Assembly: GCA_026003895.1 (NCBI GenBank)
Contig: BPIC01000001.1
Coordinates: 186,001 to 250,000, forward strand
Source of the DNA: Dehalococcoidia bacterium
Lineage (GTDB): Bacteria; Chloroflexota; Dehalococcoidia; SpSt-223
Direction of reading: 5' to 3'
DNA length: 64,000 nucleotides
The position numbers and the translations under genes were made by a program. Positions 24,716 through 33,653 of this stretch are shown here, piece after piece. A model generated the notes under the pieces. It did not search any database and had not been told where the DNA came from. It saw nothing but the letters and a program-made list of their open reading frames with translations. How positions within the stretch are numbered: the stretch's first letter is position 1; the number at the start of each line of letters is the position of its first letter.

Positions 24716-25564
24716 GTGGAGCCGCACGGCGTTTTGGTGGTTACCTGTCCTGACCGGCCCGGTATCGTCGCCGCCATCGCCGGCTTTCTCGCCGAGCGCG
24801 GCGCGAATATCGTCGAGGCGGAACAGCATAGCGAGCGGTCCAGCTCGACCTTTTTCTTTCGCGTCGAGTTCGAGCCAGGCGGCATCCCACGTGCAGCGTT
24901 GCAGCGCGAGTTCGCGCCGATCGCGAAGCGCTTCGCGATGACATGGCGCCTCCGCTTCACCGACCAGCCAAAACGCATGGCGATCTTCGTCTCGAAGTAT
25001 GACCATTGCCTCCTTGATCTGCTGTGGCGGCAACGCGCCGGCGAGATTCGCGCCGAAGTTCCTCTCGTCATCAGCAACCATCCCGACCTCCGCAGCGTCG
25101 TCGAAGGGTTCGGCATTCGCTTCGAGCACGTGCCGATCACGCCCGAGACCAAGCCCGACCAAGAGCGGCGGGAGTTGGCGATGTTGGAAGAGTGTGCCAT
25201 CGATTTCGTTGTGCTGGCGCGCTACATGCAAGTGCTCTCGCCGGTCTTGCTGGCTGGCTTTCCGCTGCGCGTCATCAACGTTCACCATGGGCTGCTGCCC
25301 TCGTTCGCCGGCGCACGGCCCTACGACCAAGCGCGCGAGCGCGGGGTGAAAGTGATCGGCGCGACAGCCCACTACGCCACCGAGGTGCTGGACGACGGGC
25401 CGATCATCGCGCAGGACGTCGTGGCAGCCAGCCACCGCGACAGCGTCGCCGACTTAGTGCGAAAGGGGCGCGACGTTGAGCGAATCGTGCTGGCGCGCGC
25501 CGTTCGTGCCCACGCCGAGGATCGCGTTTTCGTCGATGGTCGGCGAACCGTGGTCTTCGCCTGA
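24716..25564 (+). CDS. purU: Formyltetrahydrofolate deformylase
   Basis: A 282-residue enzyme releasing formate from 10-formyl-THF, balancing one-carbon pools. Residues 1-80 are an ACT domain (VLVVTCPDRPGIVAAIAGFL), and residues 85-280 a formyltransferase-like domain with MAIFVSKYDHCLLDLLWR, VISNHPDLR, ARYMQVLSP and the active-site region VINVHHGLLPSFAGARPYDQA. HYATEVLDDGPIIAQDV holds the catalytic Asp. Most PurU proteins have HHSFLPAF at the active site, so HHGLLPSF is a mild variant. GTG 24716 has GGAG 7 bases upstream. Confidence 0.9.
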   Translation: MEPHGVLVVTCPDRPGIVAAIAGFLAERGANIVEAEQHSERSSSTFFFRVEFEPGGIPRAALQREFAPIAKRFAMTWRLRFTDQPKRMAIFVSKYDHCLLDLLWRQRAGEIRAEVPLVISNHPDLRSVVEGFGIRFEHVPITPETKPDQERRELAMLEECAIDFVVLARYMQVLSPVLLAGFPLRVINVHHGLLPSFAGARPYDQARERGVKVIGATAHYATEVLDDGPIIAQDVVAASHRDSVADLVRKGRDVERIVLARAVRAHAEDRVFVDGRRTVVFA

Positions 25565-25591
25565 GCTGGCCCTGACGGCTACACTGTTTGG

Positions 25592-25927
25592 GTGAGCTTC
25601 ATCGTGCGCCGAGACCAGTCACCAGCGCCTCCGCTGCGCACGGCCGGGTCGCTCAATCTCCTCAGCGCTGGGGCGACCTGCGGCCGAGCGCCAATCGCCG
25701 CCGCTCATCGGCTGATCGAGCAGTGTGGCGTCCCGTTGAGCGAAGCGACCGCCTCCACCGACGCTGCGAAGGTGGTCGCTGCTGTTCTTGCGTGGAGCAG
25801 CGAGCCGGCCGAGTTCGCGCCCGAGGTAGCTCGCCGGCAGCGGGCGCTCGTCGCTCCGCGCATCAGGATCGACACCGGCGCGGCCCCATCGCTCGCGCCC
25901 GATGACGTCGAGCTCCGGGTTCGTTGA
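25592..25927 (+). CDS. Small protein of unknown function
   Basis: A 111-residue protein with no recognised family. It has an Ala-rich helical middle (PIAAAHRLIEQCGV, DAAKVVAAVLAW) and a short beta-like end. GTG 25592 stands six bases after TACACT (25580-25585), the leaderless layout seen elsewhere here, and no SD is present. The next gene begins 12 bases after its stop with a strong SD, so the pair is probably co-transcribed, possibly with the kinase downstream. Confidence 0.5.
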   Translation: MSFIVRRDQSPAPPLRTAGSLNLLSAGATCGRAPIAAAHRLIEQCGVPLSEATASTDAAKVVAAVLAWSSEPAEFAPEVARRQRALVAPRIRIDTGAAPSLAPDDVELRVR

Positions 25928-25938
25928 GGAGGCCGAAG

Positions 25939-26392
25939 ATGCCGCGCTGGCCGTGGACGAAGCACGACGACCGGGAACGGGATCTTCTCGAGGACATTGA
26001 GCCGGCAACGCGGCAGCGGTACCGCGAGCTTGACCTCGCCGGCATCCTCGCCCGAATCGACCGATTTGCGGTCGCCGCGGTCGAATCGGCGTGGGCGCGT
26101 ATTGCCGAACGCCGCAAAGCGGATCCGGACGCCGGTCTGGACGATCCCGTCGTGCGGGCGCTGATTCGTGACAGCGCCCTCGCGCCGGTCAACTTCGTGC
26201 GCCACCAACTGTACGACCCCGGCCTGCGAGCGGCGAGAACACACCACGCGCTCGACCTCCAAGCGGCCCGTTGGGAAACACTGGCGGCGAGTGAGCCGGC
26301 ACTCCTGCGGTTTGCGCTGGATGCCATCGCCGCCGTGCGACCAGCCACGGATCAGGACGCAAGCCGAGGCTCTCCCCCCTCGGATCGGTTGA
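25939..26392 (+). CDS. Helical protein of unknown function, 3' end probably frameshifted
   Basis: A soluble, charged, helical protein: KHDDRERDLLEDIEPATRQR, then ARIDRFAVAAVESAWARIAE, then NFVRHQLYDPGLRAARTHH and PALLRFALDAIAAVRPATDQ. No family is recognised. ATG 25939 has GAGGAGG 6 bases upstream. As written, the frame runs on to 26898 inside the kinase gene with no protein-like character after about residue 145. Removing one base from the C6 run at 26374-26379 gives a stop at 26390-26392 and a protein of about 150 residues, just before the kinase promoter box. I therefore end it there. Confidence 0.55.
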
Positions 26393-26438
26393 GCGGCCCG
26401 GCTACACTACTGGTGACGCGCCAACCTGCAGGGGAGCG

Positions 26439-29400
26439 ATGCAGCCGGAGCCCGTTCGTCTACTCCAGCAGATCGGCTCGGACGATCCAGCGGTGCCACC
26501 GACGCCCGAGCGCCGGCAGCGGCTGCGCGGGGCCATCGGCCACGACAACCGACGCGACGGCTTGGCCGTCGAGCATTCTTCCGTCGCGCACGAGGACGAT
26601 CTCGTCAGTCGGGTCGCAATCCTCGAAGCCGTGTCCTACGCCGCGCGCCGCTTCCTCGGGGGAGCGCCGTGGGAGCGCCACGCCCCCGAGTTCTTGGCCC
26701 GCCTTGGCGAAGCAACCGGCGTCAGTCGAGTCTACGTTTTCCAGATTCGGCCCAGCGTCGAAGACGAGGTGGTCGTCGATCTGCGCTTCGAGTGGGTTGC
26801 GCCGGGTGTCGAGGAGCTTGGGACATCGCGGAACGGTTTCCGCCTGCAGGCCGGCGGTTTCGGCCGCTGGGTTGAGCACTTCCGTGCCCGCCGCGTGATC
26901 GCCGGGCCGGTGCATTCACTCCCGCCAGATGAACGCGCTCGCTTTCTGGCGGCAGGGATCCAGTCGGTGCTGGCCGTGCCGATCTTTGCCGGTGAGGAGT
27001 GGTGGGGCATCATTGGCTTCGACGAGCAGTGTGCGCCACGGGCGTGGCCAGCGAGCGTTGTCGACGCGGTCACGACGGCGGCCGGCGTTATCGGCGCGGC
27101 TATCCGCTCGCAGCGCGACGCCGCGGCGCTGGAGGAGCGAGAGCGCCAGTATCGCAGCGTCGTCAACACCATTCGCGAGGTGATCTTCCAGACCGACCTC
27201 CGCGGGCACTTTACCTTGCTCAATCCCGCTTGGACGACGCTGACCGGGTATTCGGTCGATGAATCGCTGGGCCGAAACATGCACGAGTTTGTGATCGGCC
27301 ACGATGGCACCGGCCCGAAGGAGACAATCCGCGCGATCGTCGAGGCCCGACAGCTCGAAGCACGTTTGCCGCTACGCCTTCGTACCAAAGAGGGTGGCGC
27401 GTGCTGGGTCGACGCCTATCTGCGTGGCGCAACCGGCGAGGATGGAACGCTCGTCGGTCTCGCCGGCACGCTCCGTGACAGCTCGGAGCGCCGCGCCGCC
27501 GAAGAGGCGCTGCGGGCGAGCGAGCGCTACTTCCGGTCGCTCACCGACCACGCGATGGACCTCACCCTGATCGTCGGCCCGGACGGTGCGATCGGCTATG
27601 CCAGCCGCGCAATCGAGGGGTTGCTCGGTTACCAGCCGGCTGAGGTGATCGGCACGCCAGCACTGCAGCTTGTTCACCCGGAGGACCGGGCCGCAGCGGA
27701 GCGGTTGTTGCGCCGGGTCGCCGCCGAGCCACAAGGGTCAGGACGCATCGCCTTCCGCATCCGCACGCGCGCCGGCGAGGACCGCACCCTCGAAGCGGTG
27801 GTGACCAATCTGCTCCACGACGAGACGGTCGCCGGCCTCGTGATCAACGCGCGCGACATCACGGAGCGGGTAGCGGCCGAAGTGGAGTTGCGCCGCCGAA
27901 CCGACGCACTCGCTGCCCTCCATGAGTCGGCGCTCGATTTGCTGAACCGGCGCAACGTTGACGACGTGCTGCGGGCGATCGTTGACCGCGCGGGGGCGTT
28001 GTTCGCCACGCAGGACGGCTTTATCCACCTCATCGCGCCGACACGCGACCACCTCGTGATGCGGATCGGCACGGGCGTCTTCGAGCCGATCCAAGGGCGG
28101 ACGATCTCCCTCAATGAGGGGGTGGCAGGCCGCGTTTGGGCCACCGGCAAGCCGTTTCTGGTCAACGATTACGAAAATTGGGAAGGAGCGCTCCACCACA
28201 GCCGGCGCGTTGAGGTGTTTGACTCCTTGGTGGGCATCCCGCTGATGTCCGAGAACGAACTGGTCGGCGTGCTTGGGCTCGCCCAGCGGCCCGGCAAGCC
28301 CGGGTTCAGCGAGACCGACGTTGAGATCCTCAGCCTGTTCGGGCAGCTCGCCTCAATCGTGCTAGACAATGTCCGGCTCTACGCGCAGGCACAGGAAGAG
28401 ATCGAGGAGCGCAAGCAGGCCGCCGAGGCCTTGCGGCAAAGCGAGCAGCGCAATCGCGCCCTGCTCGACGCGATCCCCGATCTGATGTTGCGTATCAGCA
28501 GCGAGGGCGACTTCCTCGACTATCACCCTGGCACCGCCGAAGCGCAATCCGCACCGCGCGAATGGGTAGTAGGCCGCACCCTGTGGGACAATTTTTCGGC
28601 GGAACGCGCGAACCTATTCCTCCAGTGCGTCCGCCGCGCGATCGCCACCGGTGAGCCGCAAACCCTCGAATTCAGTTTCCAAGCCGGCAACCGCCTGTTG
28701 GAGCGCGAAGCGCGGTTCGTCCGCAGCGGCGACCGCGAGGCGCTGGTGCTCGTGCGTGACATCACCGAGCGCAAGAAGGTCGACCTGCTCAAAAACGAGT
28801 TTGTCTCCACGGTCAGCCACGAGCTCCGGACGCCGCTGACCTCGATCCGTGGCTCCCTCGGGCTGCTCAAGGGCGGCGTCGGCGGCGCCTTACCGCCCGA
28901 GGCCGCCAATCTCGTCGATATCGCCTTCAAAAACAGCGAGCGCCTCGTCCGGTTGATCAATGACATCCTTGATATCGAGAAGATCGAATCCGGCAAGCTC
29001 CCATTGGAACGGCGACCGCTCGATCTGGGTCACCTTGTCGAGAGCGCCATCGAGGCGAACGAGGGGTTGGCTGCCGAGCTCGGCGTGCGCCTCACGATCG
29101 GGGAACGGACTACCCCGGCGATCGTCCTTGGCGATTACGACCGGCTGATGCAAGTGATGGCGAATTTGCTGTCGAATGCCGCCAAGTTTTCGCCGGCAGG
29201 AGCAGAGGTGCGGGTCGACGTTACCCGCAGCCGGGGTGGGTTTCGCGTTGCGGTGCGCGACCAAGGACCGGGAATCCCGGACCAGTTTCGCAGCCGTGTC
29301 TTCGAGCGATTCGCCCAAGCGGACTCGTCCGATCGCCGTCAAAAGGGGGGAACCGGGCTGGGGCTGTCGATCACCAAGGCGATCGTCGAGCGCCACGGTG

Positions 29401-30245
29401 GAACAATCGGCTTCGAGACATCCGAATCCGGGTCGACCTTCTGGTTTGAGTTGGCGGACGCCAGCAATCTCCCACCCCGCGACGACCCGCGCCCCGAGCC
29501 AAGCGATCCCGTGCTGATCTGCGCCCACGATCCCGACATCGCCAACGTCCTCCGCTTCCTGCTGCAGGCCGCCGGCTTCCAAGTGCATACCGCTCAGTCG
29601 GCGGAGCACGCGCGGCGGCTCTTGAAGCAACGGCGCTACCTCGCGATGACCCTCGATCTCTCCCTGCCAGATTCCGACGGCGTCAGCCTGATCCGCCAGT
29701 TGCGCGCCGACCCGGCAACCGCCGACCTACCGATCGTCGTCGTCTCCGTCGCCCCGGAACGTGGCCGCGACGACTTGAACGGCGAAGCCGTCGAGATCTT
29801 CGACTGGGTCGACACGCCGCTCGACCGCGAGCGGCTCGTCGCCGCGGTGCGAATGGCGGCGCTTCGGGCGCGCGAGCGGCGGCCGCGGGTGCTCCATGTG
29901 GAGGACGACCCGGACATCCGGGCAATTGTCGCCCAGGTGATCGACGGAACCGCGACAACGGTAGCCGCGGACGGGATCGCCGCCGCCCGCGAGCGATTGC
30001 GCGAATCGTCCTTCGATCTGGTGATCCTGGACCTCGCATTGCCCGATGGCAGCGGGCTGACGCTCCTCCCTGAGATCGCCGAGACTCCCGCCGCGCCGCC
30101 GGTGCTGGTCTTCTCTGCCGAGGAGGTTGCGCCGGACCTGTCGAGTCGGATCGCCGCCGCGCTCGTCAAGGCGCGAACCTCTAACGACCAGCTCTTGACG
30201 ACGATTCGCGGGCTGATCGCCCGATCGTCGCGGGCGCGTCCGTGA
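26439..30245 (+). CDS. Hybrid sensor histidine kinase, GAF-PAS-PAS-GAF-PAS-HisKA-HATPase-REC-REC
   Basis: A 1268-residue cytoplasmic phosphorelay kinase without membrane helices. Order: GAF (about 45-225), PAS (232-355), PAS (357-480), GAF (490-650), PAS (665-780), HisKA with phospho-His794 in FVSTVSHELRTPLTSIRGSL, HATPase with NLLSNAAKFSPAG (N box), RDQGPGIPDQ (G1) and GGTGLGLSITKAIVERHGG (G2). Two receivers follow. REC1 keeps Asp (MTLDLSLPDSDG) but has WVDTPLD where a Lys-Pro is expected. REC2 has VILDLALPDGSG and ALVKART. Small ligands or redox state may be sensed. ATG 26439 has GGGGAG upstream; TACACT at 26403-26408 is a likely -10. A stand-alone receiver and Hpt follow. Confidence 0.9.
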   Translation: MQPEPVRLLQQIGSDDPAVPPTPERRQRLRGAIGHDNRRDGLAVEHSSVAHEDDLVSRVAILEAVSYAARRFLGGAPWERHAPEFLARLGEATGVSRVYVFQIRPSVEDEVVVDLRFEWVAPGVEELGTSRNGFRLQAGGFGRWVEHFRARRVIAGPVHSLPPDERARFLAAGIQSVLAVPIFAGEEWWGIIGFDEQCAPRAWPASVVDAVTTAAGVIGAAIRSQRDAAALEERERQYRSVVNTIREVIFQTDLRGHFTLLNPAWTTLTGYSVDESLGRNMHEFVIGHDGTGPKETIRAIVEARQLEARLPLRLRTKEGGACWVDAYLRGATGEDGTLVGLAGTLRDSSERRAAEEALRASERYFRSLTDHAMDLTLIVGPDGAIGYASRAIEGLLGYQPAEVIGTPALQLVHPEDRAAAERLLRRVAAEPQGSGRIAFRIRTRAGEDRTLEAVVTNLLHDETVAGLVINARDITERVAAEVELRRRTDALAALHESALDLLNRRNVDDVLRAIVDRAGALFATQDGFIHLIAPTRDHLVMRIGTGVFEPIQGRTISLNEGVAGRVWATGKPFLVNDYENWEGALHHSRRVEVFDSLVGIPLMSENELVGVLGLAQRPGKPGFSETDVEILSLFGQLASIVLDNVRLYAQAQEEIEERKQAAEALRQSEQRNRALLDAIPDLMLRISSEGDFLDYHPGTAEAQSAPREWVVGRTLWDNFSAERANLFLQCVRRAIATGEPQTLEFSFQAGNRLLEREARFVRSGDREALVLVRDITERKKVDLLKNEFVSTVSHELRTPLTSIRGSLGLLKGGVGGALPPEAANLVDIAFKNSERLVRLINDILDIEKIESGKLPLERRPLDLGHLVESAIEANEGLAAELGVRLTIGERTTPAIVLGDYDRLMQVMANLLSNAAKFSPAGAEVRVDVTRSRGGFRVAVRDQGPGIPDQFRSRVFERFAQADSSDRRQKGGTGLGLSITKAIVERHGGTIGFETSESGSTFWFELADASNLPPRDDPRPEPSDPVLICAHDPDIANVLRFLLQAAGFQVHTAQSAEHARRLLKQRRYLAMTLDLSLPDSDGVSLIRQLRADPATADLPIVVVSVAPERGRDDLNGEAVEIFDWVDTPLDRERLVAAVRMAALRARERRPRVLHVEDDPDIRAIVAQVIDGTATTVAADGIAAARERLRESSFDLVILDLALPDGSGLTLLPEIAETPAAPPVLVFSAEEVAPDLSSRIAAALVKARTSNDQLLTTIRGLIARSSRARP

Positions 30246-30287
30246 GATACTGAGCTGATGCACATCAGTGCCAGAAGGGGGCCGGCC

Positions 30288-30683
30288 GTGGACACACTCG
30301 CCAAGATCTTGATGATCGAGGACGAGCCGGATATCCGCGCGATAGCGAAGCTCGCTCTCGAAGCGGTCGGCGGCTACACCGTCGAGCTTGCCGAATCCGG
30401 CGCAGACGCGATCGCCGCCTACGAGCGATTCCAACCAGATCTTGTGTTGCTGGACGTGATGATGCCAGGCATGGACGGAATTGAGACGCTCCGCCGGTTG
30501 CGCTCCGCCGGCGGCGGACGCGAGCCAGCGGTCGTGTTCATGACCGCCAAGGTGCAGCGTCACGAGATCGAGCAGTACTTGGCGCTCGGTGCGCTCGACG
30601 TCATCTCGAAACCGTTCGACCCGATGACCCTGAGCACCGTGGTGCAGCAGATCTGGGACCGGCGAAATGGCGCCGCAGGCTGA
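30288..30683 (+). CDS. Single-domain response regulator
   Basis: A 131-residue receiver domain with no output domain. ILMIEDEPDIRAIAK gives the acidic pocket, LVLLDVMMPGMDGIETL the phospho-Asp, VVFMTAKV the switch Thr and DVISKPFDPMTL the conserved Lys-Pro. GTG 30288 is chosen because AAGGGGG stands 6 bases upstream and the receiver begins at once. The ATG at 30258 lies six bases after GATACT and could be a leaderless alternative. It overlaps the Hpt gene by 17 bases, so it probably shuttles phosphate within this relay. Confidence 0.88.
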   Translation: MDTLAKILMIEDEPDIRAIAKLALEAVGGYTVELAESGADAIAAYERFQPDLVLLDVMMPGMDGIETLRRLRSAGGGREPAVVFMTAKVQRHEIEQYLALGALDVISKPFDPMTLSTVVQQIWDRRNGAAG

Positions 30684-31074
30684 TCCAGACGACAGCCTCG
30701 CACGGCAACTGCGCGCCCTGCGCGACAGCTACCTCGCCGAGCTGCCCGACCGACTGGAGGCGCTCGCGGTAGCGTGGTCGACGGCGTTGGAGGGCGAGCG
30801 CGGCGCTGTCGCACGGTTACGCCAGCTCGTCCACGGTCTCGCCGGCTCGGGCGCAGTCTTCGGCTGCCGGGAGATCAGCACCGCGGCCGCTGCCGTCGAG
30901 CGCCGACTCGACGAATTGCTCGATGCCGGCAGCACGTCCGCCGCCGACCTGCTTCCGCTCGCCCCGCAGCTCGACCAGCTCGCGTCGATCGGCTGGCGCT
31001 ATGCGAGCAATCGCTCGACGGCCGAGCAGACGTCGGCGACGTCGAGCGATTCCAGTCGGCCATCCTCCGCCTGA
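30667..31074 (+). CDS. Histidine phosphotransfer (Hpt) protein
   Basis: A 135-residue helical protein with the Hpt signature: LRQLVHGLAGSGAVFGCREI, where the His is the phosphorylated residue (about residue 55), followed by AAAVERRLDELL. It would carry phosphate between the receivers of the hybrid kinase and the separate regulator. The last 25 residues (Ser/Thr/Ala-rich) overlap the end of the convergent GT9 gene by 76 bases. Confidence 0.8.
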   Translation: MAPQADPDDSLARQLRALRDSYLAELPDRLEALAVAWSTALEGERGAVARLRQLVHGLAGSGAVFGCREISTAAAAVERRLDELLDAGSTSAADLLPLAPQLDQLASIGWRYASNRSTAEQTSATSSDSSRPSSA

Positions 31075-31892
31075 AGGACGGTCACGCGCGGACCGCGGGG
31101 AGCCCAGACCTCGGGATCGGTCGGCCCGAACAGCGAGACCACCGGCGTGCCGACGGCGGCGGCGAGGTGACCGGGGCCAGAGTCGTTGGCGACGACGAGC
31201 GCGGCATCGGCGAGGATAGCGGGGAGCAACTCGAGCTCCACCCCGGCGACGATCGGGATGTCCGGCTGCGCCTGACGAAAGGCGGCGACCGAGGCCTCAT
31301 CTGCCGGCCCAGCGAGGACGGCAACCGGACAAGCCAGCCGCGCCGCCAGCGCCGCGAACCGCTCGGCTGGCCAGCGCTTCGCTGCCCCGCCCGCGCCAAT
31401 CGCGAGCAGCACACTCGCCGAGGGCACGCCCAGCCGACGCAGCAGCGCGACGGCCCGGGACCGCGACTGCGGGGCGACCGGCAGTTCGACACGGGCGCCG
31501 GGCGGCTCGCCGATCGTCGCCAGCAGGTGATCGACGACGTGACGGCGCCCGGCGGGAAGCGACGGGGCGGCGAGCACACGGGGGATGCCGAGCCGGGCGA
31601 GCGCGGTGACGACAGCGTGGGGCTGCTTCAGCCAGACGACAGCCGCCTCGAACGAGCCCAGCTCAGCGCACAGGTGATCGTCGGCGGCAGGATCCGAGCG
31701 AAAGAGCGCGGCAACCGCCGGCGCTTCGACGTCGACGACCCGATCGACGACGGGACCGAGCAGGACGGCCGGCGCACTGCCGACCACGACGACACGCCCG
31801 TAGCGCTCGCGGAGCCGGCGAAGCGCCGGGATGGCCAACACGGTGTCGCCGATCGCGCCGAGCCGGACGACAAGACAGCCGCGACCGCTCAT
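30999..31892 (-). CDS. Glycosyltransferase family 9 (heptosyltransferase-like)
   Basis: A 297-residue GT-B enzyme. It begins GCLVVRLGAIGDTVLAIPAL, the family 9 N-terminus. The C-terminal half has LLAIGAGGAAKRWPAERFAA and the donor site VVANDSGPGHLAAAVGTPVV followed by SLFGPTDPEVWAP. Family members add heptose or other sugars from ADP- or nucleotide-activated donors to surface glycans. No LPS core genes are near, so the acceptor is unknown. ATG 31892; convergent with the Hpt gene. Confidence 0.82.
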   Translation of the reverse strand: MSGRGCLVVRLGAIGDTVLAIPALRRLRERYGRVVVVGSAPAVLLGPVVDRVVDVEAPAVAALFRSDPAADDHLCAELGSFEAAVVWLKQPHAVVTALARLGIPRVLAAPSLPAGRRHVVDHLLATIGEPPGARVELPVAPQSRSRAVALLRRLGVPSASVLLAIGAGGAAKRWPAERFAALAARLACPVAVLAGPADEASVAAFRQAQPDIPIVAGVELELLPAILADAALVVANDSGPGHLAAAVGTPVVSLFGPTDPEVWAPRGPRVTVLQAEDGRLESLDVADVCSAVERLLA

Positions 31893-31896
31893 TCCC

Positions 31897-31925
31897 TTGA
31901 CACCTGCTCGGTTGCACGATATACA
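31897..31925 (+). promoter_or_regulatory. Near-consensus promoter upstream of the 32012 gene
   Basis: TTGACA (31897-31902), 17 bases, TATACA (31920-31925): the -35 is perfect and the -10 differs at one position. The leader would be about 80 bases. It is the strongest-looking promoter in the window. Confidence 0.75.
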
Positions 31926-32011
31926 GGAACGAAGGGTTCATCATCGAGGCGACCGTCGTCAGGGTCCGTCGCCAGCTCCGGGCCGGGCGTGCCGCCTCGC
32001 ATGGGGGAAGT

Positions 32012-32593
32012 ATGGCGTTGTCTGGTGATGGTCTCGGAGCATTGCTGCGCCTTCAGCGGCTCTTTCAGCAGACCCGCGAAGCATTGCGCCAGTACCTGAC
32101 CAGTGACTACGCCGTCGAGCCAGCCGCGGCCGACTTCCTTGCCACCGAGACGCTGACCCACGTCGAGTGGGTGCGCCAAGGACTGCGCCAGACCGCTCGC
32201 GCCTCGGAAGCGAGCGCCGACGAATGGCGCGCGGTGCTGCGCCCCGCCGACGTGATCGACTGCACCGACAGCCCAGATGGCCGGCCGCCTGAGCTGCGAC
32301 GCGCCGACCTGACAGAGGTGGAAGCGGCGAACCACGCCAAGGTGGTGCTGGGCTTGGTGCCGGCGGTGCCGGCCGGCGCAATCTCGTTTCCCGGACTGCC
32401 CAGCTACCGGGATATTCCGGTACCGAAGTCGCCCTTCTTCCTGTTTCAGCGGCTCGACGAGATCGAGCGGGCGATCTGGCAAGTGGCGGCACGGCGCGAT
32501 CCGCCGGAATTCGCCGCATTTCGGCGGGTCTATGCCTTTTTCGAAGCGGGGGCGGTGTTTGGTGGGCTGCCGCTACGGCGCGGGCCAGCCTAA
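32012..32593 (+). CDS. Protein of unknown function
   Basis: A 193-residue soluble, mostly helical protein: LLRLQRLFQQTREALRQYLT, AAADFLATETLTHVEWVRQG, then a Pro-rich middle (VPAGAISFPGLPSYRDIPVP) and RLDEIERAIWQVAARRD. No family is recognised. ATG 32012 is preceded by GGGGGAAG at short distance. It is driven by the near-consensus promoter at 31897, so expression may be high, and converges on the gene at 32598. Confidence 0.6.
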   Translation: MALSGDGLGALLRLQRLFQQTREALRQYLTSDYAVEPAAADFLATETLTHVEWVRQGLRQTARASEASADEWRAVLRPADVIDCTDSPDGRPPELRRADLTEVEAANHAKVVLGLVPAVPAGAISFPGLPSYRDIPVPKSPFFLFQRLDEIERAIWQVAARRDPPEFAAFRRVYAFFEAGAVFGGLPLRRGPA

Positions 32594-32597
32594 GCCG

Positions 32598-32951
32598 TTA
32601 GGCGACAGCTTCCGCGCCCGCGATGTCGCGCATCGTGTCGGTCTCGCGGTGCTGCGGCCGCTCGCTCGGACGGGAGACGATACGCGCGAAGGGACGCGCC
32701 CCGCGCTCGCCATCCCAGCAGCGAAGCGCCAACCGCTTCTCAGCCATTTTGGCGAAGAACTGCTCCCAGGTGATCGGCTCCAGTCGACCGACAAGCTGCC
32801 CAGGAAACCAGATGCGGATCAACCCCGGGTCGTCGCCAGACGAGGTGCCCGAAAGCCGAGCCGGGCGCCCGCCGTGCTGCTCGACCCAGCGGCGGATCTC
32901 GTCGAAGTCTTCGAGCACAAACCCTTCGCCACGTCGCCGCCAGCGATACAT
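32598..32951 (-). CDS. Conserved small hypothetical protein
   Basis: A 117-residue protein. The core, EDFDEIRRWVEQHGGRPARL then LIRIWFPG and ITWEQFFAKMAEKRLALRC, matches a widespread small protein of unknown function in which RWVEQHGG.PA and a W-x-x-F-F-x-x-F helix are conserved. The C-terminal 35 residues are variable and basic. ATG 32951 has GGGGAGGG just upstream. It is convergent with the 32012 gene. Confidence 0.6.
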   Translation of the reverse strand: MYRWRRRGEGFVLEDFDEIRRWVEQHGGRPARLSGTSSGDDPGLIRIWFPGQLVGRLEPITWEQFFAKMAEKRLALRCWDGERGARPFARIVSRPSERPQHRETDTMRDIAGAEAVA

Positions 32952-33142
32952 CGTGCCCTCCCCTGATGGGCGCATCAGACCGGGCGGAGCTTAGCGGCTG
33001 ACCAGCGCGGGGGCCTACGCATTCTGACGGATTTTGTCGTGGCTCACCTCGCCGGACGATCCACCGACGATGGCAGGGGACGAGACAGCCCTGGCCGACG
33101 ATCGGGCCGGCACCCTCCGATCGTCGGCGAGGACCCATCGTT

Positions 33143-33172
33143 TTAACGGGCCCGCGGCCGTCCCGTTACAAT
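33143..33172 (+). promoter_or_regulatory. Promoter of the 33201 gene
   Basis: TTAACG (33143-33148), 18 bases, TACAAT (33167-33172), giving a leader of about 22 bases. Confidence 0.6.
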
Positions 33173-33200
33173 GCGCGGCACCCGCCGTCGGGAGAGCCGG

Positions 33201-33653
33201 ATGAACGACGAGATCCGCACCGCTATCCGCGACTTTCTGGCGTCCGGCAAAGCCGGAAGCTTCCTGATCACGATGCAGGCGAGCGGCCGGCCATACACAA
33301 CACAAGTGACCGCTGTTCCGGAACCGGATTTCAGCGTGCGCGTCCGCACCAATGGCGACGCGCTGAAGGCGCGGCACGTCCGTGCCAACCCGAGCGTCGG
33401 CGTGCTGTTCGTCGAGCGCAAGGACGGCCCGCAGCGCAACGTGCTCATCCAGGGCGATGCTACCCTTTCAGCCGACCCGGCGGAGATCGACGACTTTTTC
33501 GAGACGATTGCGCGGCGCTACGGTATCAAGATCGACCGCAATTCGCCGCGGATGGTCGCCAGCCAGATTATGCGGATCCGACCGGCCTTCTTGCGCGCCG
33601 AAGGGTTCGATCCTCGCGCCTTTGGCAAGGTGTGCATCGAACAGCTCGGCTAA
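33201..33653 (+). CDS. Pyridoxamine 5'-phosphate oxidase-like flavin/F420-binding protein
   Basis: A 150-residue split-barrel protein: LASGKAGSFLITMQASGRPY, TQVTAVPEPDFSVRVRTNGD, KARHVRANPSVGVLFVERK, and QGDATLSADP. These are the features of small PPOx-fold proteins that bind FMN, F420 or haem and reduce unsaturated cofactors or xenobiotics. Cofactor cannot be decided. ATG 33201 with GGAGAG upstream; own promoter. Its stop overlaps the convergent CoA transferase end by 4 bases. Confidence 0.75.
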   Translation: MNDEIRTAIRDFLASGKAGSFLITMQASGRPYTTQVTAVPEPDFSVRVRTNGDALKARHVRANPSVGVLFVERKDGPQRNVLIQGDATLSADPAEIDDFFETIARRYGIKIDRNSPRMVASQIMRIRPAFLRAEGFDPRAFGKVCIEQLG

